Shown: positions 1-5,561 of the stretch, in pieces
Layout of the letters: each line of letters begins with the position of its first letter
Position numbering within the stretch: the first letter of the stretch is position 1
Assembly: GCA_047626195.1 (NCBI GenBank)
Contig: JBLHSN010000333.1
Span: forward strand, 1-6,476
Direction: 5' to 3'
DNA: 6,476 nt
Origin: CAJXTB01 sp047626195
Lineage (GTDB): Bacteria; Myxococcota_A; UBA796; GCA-2862545
The notes under the pieces: model-generated
Database searches by the model: none
Told to the model about the DNA's origin: nothing
Seen by the model: the letters and a program-made list of their open reading frames with translations, nothing else
Program-made: the position numbers and the translations under genes

Positions 1-292
1 CCGGCAGCGCGACTCCAAGCTCCAGCTCCATCCGGCTGGGTCGGCCTGACTGCCGGTAAGGGGTAACCCTAGGCTGGCGACTGGCGGATGTGTCCCCAGA
101 CACGGCCCGGCTGAACCCCAGCTCGAGAAGAACGCCGCCAACCGGTCGTCGAAGCAGGACGCCACCGCGCAGGTTCGCAAAGGTCTTCAGCTCCAGCGGA
201 CAGGCGACGTGCGAGTTCAATCAACGAGAACCACAGGTGTGGGTTCGGCATCTACGCGCAATACTAGCGCACTGACCGGTCTAGGAGGCGCG
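1..292. other. Left-edge region without a supported gene
   Basis: No frame here resembles a protein I recognise. The + frame starting at base 1 is open to a TAA at 64-66 and could be the tail of a gene entering from the left, but 21 codons are too few to judge. The frame of the downstream acetyltransferase is open from about position 50, but it has no ribosome binding site before 283 and the extra residues do not look like the family's N-terminus. The last bases hold the Shine-Dalgarno of the next gene. Confidence 0.4.
283..288 (+). promoter_or_regulatory. Ribosome binding site of the GNAT gene
   Basis: A perfect AGGAGG lies 4 bases before the ATG at 293. It decides the start: the upstream in-frame start at 209 has no such site and would add 28 residues that the family lacks. 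Confidence 0.7.
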
Positions 293-814
293 ATGCCGCT
301 CGATATCCGACCCGCCCAAACGGGCGACCTTGGCGACATGTTGGCCATTGAAAACGCACAGATCCGCCAGGGTGTGGCGCACTTCGGTACCGAGCCCGCC
401 ACACTGGCTGGCCTACAGGACGACTTCCGAAAGCGGGACCCGCGCCATCCGTGGCTTGTGGCGTGTGACACCGACCTGATGGGCTACGCGCTGGCGTCTC
501 CGTGGAACCCGCGGGGAGCCTATGCTTGGACGGCCGTCATTGGCGTGTATGTGCGCCCGGACGCTCACCGCCTCGGGGTTGGTCGCCTGCTGGTGACCGA
601 GCTCATCGCCCAGCTTGAGCGCAACGGCGTTCGCAGGCTGACCGCAGTTATTGCGCTCCCCAATCCGGGCAGTGTGGGCCTCTTCGAGAGCCTCGAGTTC
701 CACCCCATCGGGGTGTTCCCACAGTCTGGGTACAAACACGGCGCCTGGCACGACGTCGGGTACTGGGTGCGGCAACTTGGAGATGGGCCGCCGACACCCA
801 TTGTCTCGGCTTGA
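293..814 (+). CDS. GNAT N-acetyltransferase, phosphinothricin acetyltransferase (Bar/PAT)-like
   Basis: This 173-residue protein should be a cytoplasmic enzyme that moves an acetyl group from acetyl-CoA to a small amine. From memory it aligns along its whole length with Bar/PAT and YncA-type proteins. Matching landmarks are the N-terminal IRPAQTGD (5-12), FGTEP (31-35), HPWLVA (52-57), ASPWNPRGAYAWTA (68-81), the acetyl-CoA loop AHRLGVGR (91-98), LPN..SV (122-128), FESLEF (131-136) and KHGAWHDVGYW (148-158). The length is normal for the family. Two differences stand out. The loop's usual Gln/Arg is His92, and the conserved Glu of the segment just before the VYV strand is Val82. Val82 suggests a changed mechanism or substrate. 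The natural substrate cannot be read from sequence; other family members act on phosphinothricin, methionine sulfone or sulfoximine. The gene appears to stand alone. Confidence 0.9.
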   Translation: MPLDIRPAQTGDLGDMLAIENAQIRQGVAHFGTEPATLAGLQDDFRKRDPRHPWLVACDTDLMGYALASPWNPRGAYAWTAVIGVYVRPDAHRLGVGRLLVTELIAQLERNGVRRLTAVIALPNPGSVGLFESLEFHPIGVFPQSGYKHGAWHDVGYWVRQLGDGPPTPIVSA

Positions 815-833
815 GCAGTCGCGAAGAGCCGAG
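805..833 (+). terminator. Weak hairpin at the end of the GNAT gene
   Basis: CTCGGC (805-810) pairs with GCCGAG (828-833), and T811-A827 can extend the stem. The stop codon lies in the loop of about 15 bases. No T-run follows, so this is at best a weak or factor-assisted terminator. Confidence 0.25.
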
Positions 834-1042
834 TGATACCCGGCGCGAGCAACGAGGGCTCGAAGGCGGCGGGGCTGACATTGTGGGTGGGGGCGGTGGC
901 TCTAACCATCCAAACATCCGTGTCATGGGTTGTGGGTCCGACCCATTCTCCTAGGCAACACAGTGCTGAATGTGTAGGAAGCAGCCCTCTACCCGGGTCC
1001 CTCGCCGAGGTGGCGATGACCGAACCCCGAGATGCCCGCAAG
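815..1042. other. Non-coding stretch, nothing recognised
   Basis: I read both strands and found no frame with a ribosome binding site or a recognisable motif. The open frames on either strand are composition artefacts of G+C-rich DNA. With the remnants at 1043-1557 it forms part of a gap of about 1.15 kb without an intact gene. Confidence 0.4.
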
Positions 1043-1126
1043 CTAAGGTGTGTACGCCCGCAGATGCCCGAGCTTCGTGAGGTCTTGCAGCGGCGTTACA
1101 GTCGCCACGGTTCCGTCGAAATCCAC
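1043..1126 (-). pseudogene. Possible leucine-rich-repeat gene scrap
   Basis: Read on minus, this is a 27-codon frame ending at a TAG at 1043-1045. Its middle reads TVTPLQDLTKLGHLRAY, which fits the spacing of internalin-type leucine-rich repeats (PL..L.KL..L). It begins right after the stop of the neighbouring pseudogene on the same strand. No further repeats are visible in any frame on either side, so it would be a single surviving repeat. A chance match is possible at this length. Confidence 0.25.
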
Positions 1127-1437
1127 CTATGACGACGCGTATAAGACACCTTCGCTCGCCCAGAACATCCGGTTTCCGTACACCTCAGCCCACTCCCAAT
1201 CCACGTGGTAGTGCACCCCACCCGCAGCATTTAGGATGCGGTGGCTGTCCCACACGGCCCGATGTCACTCTTGCGGGCGTCGAGTGTAGCCCTCATCGAC
1301 CTGTGCCCCATTGCAAACGTGTCGGTCGCTAGGTCCCAGTTGACGGTACTGACCAACCGCTTGGGCCCGGGTCCACGCCACACGATCACCGCCCTCGGGC
1401 TCTCTGGGCACATCAACACGTGTATTCGCGGCGCCAT
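1127..1437 (-). pseudogene. Internally deleted, frameshifted remnant of an uncharacterised bacterial protein
   Basis: The minus strand has a good start here: AAGGAGG at 1444-1450, then ATG at 1437 after 6 bases (a second ATG at 1443 abuts the site). The first frame gives an N-terminus with IHVLMCPESPRAVIVWRGP, then TVNWDLATDTF and a KSDIGP segment, and stops at a TAA near 1231. In another frame the sequence goes on with SHRILNAAGG and WEWAEVYGNRMFWASEGVLY, ending at TAG 1127-1129. From memory these two parts match the beginning (RRGP, W[DN]..TDTF, RR.DLSPDG) and the end (HRVLDA.G, WADW....L.WA..G.LY) of a widespread unnamed protein of roughly 230-260 residues. About 130 or more central residues are missing at the join near 1250-1265, and the frame is broken. 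The function of the family is not known to me. Intact starts and clean motifs suggest a fairly recent inactivation. Confidence 0.6.
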
Positions 1438-1443
1438 GCGCAT

Positions 1444-1450
1444 CCTCCTT
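1444..1450 (-). promoter_or_regulatory. Ribosome binding site of the pseudogene
   Basis: The minus strand reads AAGGAGG, 6 bases before the ATG at 1437. Such a perfect, well-spaced site supports a once-functional start here and favours it over the ATG at 1443, which touches the site. Confidence 0.5.
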
Positions 1451-1467
1451 CACCGACCTAGGATGGG

Positions 1468-1557
1468 TCATTCCTCAAGCTCATCAACAAACGCGTGTAG
1501 CAGCTGCCTTCCGACATACCGCGGGGTTGCCTTGCTGAACCAATAGCTGATGACGCC
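1468..1557 (-). pseudogene. Possible C-terminal scrap of an unknown gene
   Basis: The minus strand reads a plausible protein tail, with SYWFSKATPRYVGRQLL followed by HAFVDELEE and a TGA at 1468-1470. It ends 30 bases before the start of the downstream pseudogene, the spacing expected of two genes in one operon. Upstream the frame dissolves into low-complexity Pro/Arg/Thr-rich sequence with no start or family resemblance. I do not recognise the protein, and this may be chance. Confidence 0.2.
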
Positions 1558-1580
1558 GTGTGCTCTTAGTGAGCGGCGAC

Positions 1581-1600
1581 GTGTGAGGTGTGAGGTGTGA
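1581..1600. repeat. GTGTGAG tandem repeat, almost three copies
   Basis: The unit GTGTGAG occurs twice, followed by GTGTGA. It is a short microsatellite-like run at the edge of the low-complexity region, with no functional sign. Confidence 0.6.
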
Positions 1601-1890
1601 CCCGAGGGCCTGCGGGTGGCCGGCGGCGGGACCACCACCTCCGCCACCCCTCTCAGCGGCGTGCCGGGAACCACCATGTCCGACCGCGGCGGCGTCCCTG
1701 ACGACGGCTCGGGTGGCGGAGCCGGCGGTCAAGCGCGGAACGGAGCCGGCGGGCTGGCCTGCGCGCTCGGCTGCACCGGCTGGGGTGGCTCTGGTAGCGA
1801 CGGACTGCTGCTCGTGCCGTGACCGCTTACCGCCGAGCCAGCAATGCTCATCAGGATTTGACCGGTTGGGCACGACCTCGCTGCGCCAGG

Positions 1891-1919
1891 CGGAACGACG
1901 AAACCACGGAACGACGAAA
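1891..1919. repeat. Two perfect 13-bp direct repeats, 16-bp period
   Basis: CGGAACGACGAAA occurs at 1891-1903 and again at 1907-1919, separated by CCA. The pair ends 55 bases before the ATG at 1975. It may be an operator for that gene or a small dispersed repeat of the kind that accumulates between genes. The sequence alone does not decide. Confidence 0.7.
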
Positions 1920-1974
1920 AGGGGTGGACCTTAGCGCCTTCCGTGCGTAGGTTGGGCCAGCGAGGGGAAATGAC

Positions 1975-3207
1975 ATGCCGATAGTCGATGTGCGTCAGAA
2001 ACAGGAGCAGGAGGTTGCTGCGCCAGCCACATCGGCTGCGAGCGACTACCTCCAAGATCCGCTCAGTGACGAGTTGCTTGCGACGGGCAGCGCGGAAACC
2101 GTTTCCAAAGCCTCAAAAAAGAAGACTGCCGAGCGTGGCAAGGGCGGCACGGAAGCGGGTGCGCAGGCTTGGTCAGGAGCCATGGGCGAGTTCATCGGCG
2201 GCAAGCTGTACGAGGCTATCGCGGGCCAAGTCTCCGAAGCCAAGCTGGAAGGCATCGCTGTCAGTATCGTGGAATCCGGCGTTGGCGCCTTCCAGAAGTG
2301 GCTTCGGGAACAGACGACGACCCCCGATGCAGCCGCAGCCACAGCGATGCTCGCCGCAGAGCTGAAGAAGCTCCTCGGCCCCAAGGCCAAGGAGCTCATG
2401 GACAGTGAGGGCGGCGGCTGGGCGGCGAAGGTCGGTACGTTCACCGACGATAATCCGTGGATCATTGCCTCGGCAGCGCTCGCAGCGGCCGTCACCTACG
2501 TGGTCACGAACCAGAAGATTCCGTCGCTGAAGGCGCCCATCAGCCTTGGCGGCGCGGGTAAGGTCACGGTCGGCACAACGCTCGGCGGCGGCATCATGGA
2601 CCTATTCAAGGGCGATGTCTTCCTCAAGGAAATGACCGGTTCCTACGCGTCCAAGGGCGGCGCGGTGAAGCTCGACGTCAAGCACAAGAGCGACGGCGAC
2701 GGCGCTGTAAACCAATCGGCCACGCTCGCCCTGACGGACGAGGAGAAGTACGCGAAGCTATACGGCGAACGCAAGATGGCAGATGGCGACATGACCAGCG
2801 GCAAGGTCGGCATGGAGGTCGGCAAGAAGAACGACACGGCCAGCAGCTACCTGCGCGCCGAGCACCTGATGGGCAATGGCGACGACGTCACCACCTTCGG
2901 CGCCGGCGGCAGCCTGACCCATAAGAAGTCCGGAATAGCGATGTCGGGTGACGTCATGGCCGGCACCGACGGCCGGTACAATGCCTCGGGCAAGTTCTCG
3001 AAGAAGCTCAACCCCAACCTGTCGATGTCCGCCCTGGGGAGCGCATCGCGCATGCCTGGAAGCAATGGCATGGACACGAAGTACGGGGGCCAAGTTGGAC
3101 TGGACTACAAGAAGAACAACTTCTCGGTGGGCGGATTCGTCGGCCAGGACGTGATCAATGGCAAGCGCGACACCAAGGCCGGAATCGGTCTCAAGTGGAG
3201 CTTCTAA
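1975..3207 (+). CDS. Hypothetical protein with a C-terminal outer-membrane-type beta-barrel and no signal peptide
   Basis: I do not recognise a named family for this 410-residue protein. The start is supported by GAGGGG at 1962-1967, 7 bases before the ATG. Residues 1-60 are polar and look disordered, with a KASKKK patch (45-50). Residues 62-145 look alpha-helical. Residues 161-178 form one hydrophobic segment (PWIIASAALAAAVTYVV). From about 195 the chain is rich in Gly, Ser, Lys and Asp and alternates polar and apolar residues in short strands joined by GDG/NGD/GTDG turns. The last strand, AGIGLKWSF, ends in aromatic-x-Phe like the signal read by the BAM complex. I infer a barrel of roughly 10-12 strands in the outer membrane or, if secreted, in a target membrane. 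The lack of an N-terminal Sec signal is odd for an outer-membrane protein. A wrong start is unlikely because no better start is seen upstream. Alternatives are a pore-forming effector sent out by another route, or a soluble beta-rich protein. Confidence 0.75.
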   Translation: MPIVDVRQKQEQEVAAPATSAASDYLQDPLSDELLATGSAETVSKASKKKTAERGKGGTEAGAQAWSGAMGEFIGGKLYEAIAGQVSEAKLEGIAVSIVESGVGAFQKWLREQTTTPDAAAATAMLAAELKKLLGPKAKELMDSEGGGWAAKVGTFTDDNPWIIASAALAAAVTYVVTNQKIPSLKAPISLGGAGKVTVGTTLGGGIMDLFKGDVFLKEMTGSYASKGGAVKLDVKHKSDGDGAVNQSATLALTDEEKYAKLYGERKMADGDMTSGKVGMEVGKKNDTASSYLRAEHLMGNGDDVTTFGAGGSLTHKKSGIAMSGDVMAGTDGRYNASGKFSKKLNPNLSMSALGSASRMPGSNGMDTKYGGQVGLDYKKNNFSVGGFVGQDVINGKRDTKAGIGLKWSF

Positions 3208-3218
3208 CCGCGCGCCAT

Positions 3219-3243
3219 CCCCGTAGTTCACCAGAACACGGGG
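3219..3243. terminator. Hairpin in the convergent gap, possible bidirectional terminator
   Basis: CCCCGT (3219-3224) pairs with ACGGGG (3238-3243), and GTT (3226-3228) with AAC (3235-3237). This gives nine pairs with A3225 bulged and a 6-base CACCAG loop. It lies between a + gene ending at 3207 and a minus gene ending at 3272, where it could serve both. No T-run is present on either side, so classical intrinsic termination is uncertain. Confidence 0.5.
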
Positions 3244-3271
3244 CCCCACACCCGCTCCAGAGCGTCCCCTG

Positions 3272-4432
3272 TCAGTCCAGCCGCTTGCGGAACAACAGAC
3301 TCGCGAAACCCATTATGAGCAGGCCATAAACCAGCAGCGCGACAGTCTGTACAGGCACGTCAGACAGCGACGCGCCCTTCAACAGAATCGCGCGAATCGC
3401 TTCTAGGTAGAACCGGAGAGGATTGATCAGCGTCATGGGCTGCATCCACTCGGGCATGGCGTGGATGGGGGTCATGGTGCCAGACAACAGGATGGCCGGT
3501 AGGATGAACAGGAAGGCGCCGACGAACGCCTGCTGCTGGGTTTTTGAGACCGCGGCGAGGAACAGGCCTACGCCCACCGTGGTCAACAAGAAGAGCGACG
3601 TGATTATGTAGAAGTCGAGCATGCTTCCGCGAATCGGCACGTCGAAGATGTACACGCCTGCGGTCAGCGCGAGTGTCACGTCAAACAGGCCCACAGCGAC
3701 GAACGGCAGGACTTTTCCGAGCATCAACACCGCTGTTGGCAGAGGGGTGACGCGAATCTGCTCCAGGGTGCCCACTTCGCGCTCTCTAGACAAGCCCATA
3801 GCGGTGACAATGGTGGTGATGATGAGCAGCAACATGCCGGCAATGCCCGGCACCATGTAGACCGGGGTCGACAGGCTGGGGTTGAAGGCGAGGCGGGAGC
3901 GCACGTCGATGGTCGAGATGTGGACGTCAGGGGCGGCTGCCGCGAGGCGCTGTTTTGCGATGGAAAAGCCCAGCTCGCCGAAGTATCGAACGGCGGCTCC
4001 ACCGGCGATTCCCGAGCGTGTAGGGTCGGTGCCGTCCAGGAGAACCTGGACTTGGGTGGCCTCGCCGCGAGCCAGGTCGCGTGCGTAGCCCTCGGGGACA
4101 ATGAGCACCACGGCGGCAGCGCCTCGGTCCAGAGCGGCGTCCGCTGCGGACGGGGAGCCGGCGGTGCCCACCGCGGCCAACGAGCCATCGGCCATCAGAG
4201 CTGCAACGGCCCGTCGACTTTCTCGGGACCGGTCCATGTCCACGACGATTGTTGGCACCTGGTCGACGTCGAGGTCGATGGCGAATCCGAGCAGGACCAG
4301 CTGCAAGAAAGGAGCAATCACGATGAGCGCCATGATGCGCTTGTCCTGCACGGTCTGGCGGACCTCTTTCACCACAACCGCCCACAGCTGGACCAGCCAG
4401 CGAAAGGGGCCTGAGGCAGTGGCGGCGCTCAT
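3272..4432 (-). CDS. ABC-2 type transporter permease, YbhR-like (second permease)
   Basis: This 386-residue inner-membrane protein should form one half of the membrane channel of an ABC exporter. It has the ABC-2 layout. A first membrane helix lies at about 33-52, after a cytoplasmic KEVRQTVQDKR segment. A large extracytoplasmic domain follows (about 53-190, starting IDLDVDQVPTIVVDMDRS). Five helices come at about 191-213, 237-262, 272-296, 300-318 and 361-381. The cytoplasmic loop SREREVGTLEQIRVTPL (215-231) and KTQQQAFVGAFLFILPAILL (297-316) are hallmarks of YbhR/YhhJ-type permeases. Length is close to E. coli YbhR (about 368 residues). Its ATG overlaps the TGA of the preceding permease gene in an ATGA, and no strong ribosome site precedes it, so translation is probably coupled. 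It is the last gene of the operon. The substrate is unknown; YbhFSR has been linked to drug and cation export. Confidence 0.9.
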   Translation of the reverse strand: MSAATASGPFRWLVQLWAVVVKEVRQTVQDKRIMALIVIAPFLQLVLLGFAIDLDVDQVPTIVVDMDRSRESRRAVAALMADGSLAAVGTAGSPSAADAALDRGAAAVVLIVPEGYARDLARGEATQVQVLLDGTDPTRSGIAGGAAVRYFGELGFSIAKQRLAAAAPDVHISTIDVRSRLAFNPSLSTPVYMVPGIAGMLLLIITTIVTAMGLSREREVGTLEQIRVTPLPTAVLMLGKVLPFVAVGLFDVTLALTAGVYIFDVPIRGSMLDFYIITSLFLLTTVGVGLFLAAVSKTQQQAFVGAFLFILPAILLSGTMTPIHAMPEWMQPMTLINPLRFYLEAIRAILLKGASLSDVPVQTVALLVYGLLIMGFASLLFRKRLD

Positions 4433-5559
4433 GCCAACGTCCGCTTGAAGAGTACGGTGGACACCACCATCATCAGCGTGGCGAAGGCGGCCAACAGCAC
4501 CAGAGGAATGGCGAGCTCGGCAAAGCCATTGTCCTTGAGCAATGTGCCGCGCAAGACCTGGATGTAGTAGCGAGCCGGCACCATGTTGCTGAGCATTCGC
4601 AACGGGAATGGCATGTTCTCAACGGGAAACATGAAGCCGGAGAGCAACATGCTGGGGAGCATCGCGGTCATCACGGCGGTGAGCGATGCCACCATCTGAT
4701 TTCGCGCCACAATCGAGATCAGCAGCCCTTGTCCGAGCATGCCGACCATAAACAGCAAGCTGCCGAGTGCTACGACCAGACCGTTTCCGTTGGTTGGCAG
4801 GCCGAAAATCCACGTTCCAGCCACGAGAACCAACAGCACCTGAATGATGCCCATTCCCAAGTATGGGAGTAGCTTTCCGACCACAATCTCGGACCGTCGA
4901 ACCGGGGTCGCAAAGAGCTGTTCCATCGACCCTTGCTCCCACTCTTTCGACACCGCGAGCGCTGTGAGCAACACCGAGACCAAGGCCATGACGTAGGCAG
5001 TAACGCCTGGAACTAGGAACAACGCGGAACGTCCAGCGGGGTTGTAGCGAGTCCAGGTGCGGGCTGAGACGGGCATCGAGCCGGTCAGATCGAGGCCGCG
5101 TCGCTGGGCAGCTTGGGCGCTGGCCAGCTGAGCGAAAGCGTCGGCGCGGGCAAGAGCTTGCTGAGCGGAGTTGGCGTCTGCGGCGTCCAAGATGAGACCC
5201 ACCTGAACATCTTCACCGCGCGACAGGGCAGCGGCGTACCCCTCGGGAATGGTCAGCACCGCATGGGCTTGGCTCTTGCCGAAGGCGTCGAGGGCATCAT
5301 CCGGGTTGTCCAGAGCCCCCGCGAAGATGAACTCACTTCCTGCGGTGAACAGCTGACGCAGCTCACGGCTCTCGGTCGTGTTGTCTTGGTCCACGACGGC
5401 CAACGGGATGTGGTCCAGGTCGAAGGAGATGCCAAAGCCGAAGAGAATCAGCAGAAACAGCGGCAGCGCCAAGCCAAGCCACAGCGTGAGCGGGTCTCGG
5501 CGAATGTGCAGGGTCTCTTTGCCGGCCATCGCGGCCACGCGGGTGATGAAGAGCCACAT
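4429..5559 (-). CDS. ABC-2 type transporter permease, YbhS-like (first permease)
   Basis: This 376-residue inner-membrane protein is the partner of the permease that follows it. It starts with a cytoplasmic KETLHIRRDPLTLWL segment (14-28) and a helix at about 24-45. An extracytoplasmic domain of about 130 residues follows (FDLDHIPLAVVDQDNTTESR from 46). Helices come at about 180-202, 226-253, 260-283, 287-309 and 350-371. The loop SKEWEQGSMEQLFATPV (204-220) and the late segment LPSMLLSGFMFPVENMP (301-317) followed by PARYYIQVLRGTLLKDNG (328-345) match YbhS-type proteins. Length equals that of E. coli YbhS. A GGGGAGGG ribosome site at 5566-5573 lies 7 bases before the ATG, within the end of the ATPase gene. 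The two permeases share the same plan but little local sequence, as expected for a heterodimer. Confidence 0.9.
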   Translation of the reverse strand: MWLFITRVAAMAGKETLHIRRDPLTLWLGLALPLFLLILFGFGISFDLDHIPLAVVDQDNTTESRELRQLFTAGSEFIFAGALDNPDDALDAFGKSQAHAVLTIPEGYAAALSRGEDVQVGLILDAADANSAQQALARADAFAQLASAQAAQRRGLDLTGSMPVSARTWTRYNPAGRSALFLVPGVTAYVMALVSVLLTALAVSKEWEQGSMEQLFATPVRRSEIVVGKLLPYLGMGIIQVLLVLVAGTWIFGLPTNGNGLVVALGSLLFMVGMLGQGLLISIVARNQMVASLTAVMTAMLPSMLLSGFMFPVENMPFPLRMLSNMVPARYYIQVLRGTLLKDNGFAELAIPLVLLAAFATLMMVVSTVLFKRTLA

Positions 5560-5561
5560 GG

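Larger units (their letters stand above)
1558..1974. other. Intergenic region with low-complexity sequence and short repeats
   Basis: About 1600-1850 is very G+C-rich and reads as Pro-rich on one minus frame and Gly-rich on a + frame, with no start, domain or family match in either. A 7-base tandem repeat lies at 1581-1600 and a 13-base direct repeat at 1891-1919. A TTGACC at 1858-1863 has no good -10 partner at 17 bases. I see no convincing promoter, although the gene at 1975 must be transcribed from this region. Confidence 0.4.

Noticed and set aside
1..56. Inverted repeat CCGGCA / TGCCGG at 1-6 and 51-56
   Set aside because: Six bases with a 44-base loop in G+C-rich DNA is expected by chance.
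205..225. tRNA T-arm-like GAGTTCAATC
   Set aside because: The base after the loop is A where the invariant C should be, and no acceptor stem or anticodon arm can be folded around it.
209..292. Longer start for the acetyltransferase at 209
   Set aside because: There is no ribosome site before it, and the 28 added residues do not fit the family, whose N-terminus begins at the start at 293.
413..1041. Long minus-strand frames opposite and after the acetyltransferase gene
   Set aside because: They are composition shadows of a well-supported + gene and have no family motifs or ribosome sites.
833..1132. A 99-residue + frame overlapping a second + frame by ATGA
   Set aside because: It has no ribosome site or recognisable motif, and the opposite strand carries a better-supported pseudogene.
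1858..1890. TTGACC as a -35 element for the gene at 1975
   Set aside because: The sequence 17 bases further on (CTGCGC) does not resemble a -10 box.
1590..1934. Pro-rich and Gly-rich frames on both strands as a secreted or linker protein
   Set aside because: Low-complexity G+C-rich DNA keeps several frames open at once, and none has a start site, signal sequence or domain.
2758..3249. 163-residue minus frame inside the barrel gene
   Set aside because: It lies opposite a gene with a good start and a coherent strand pattern, and its translation has no recognisable features.
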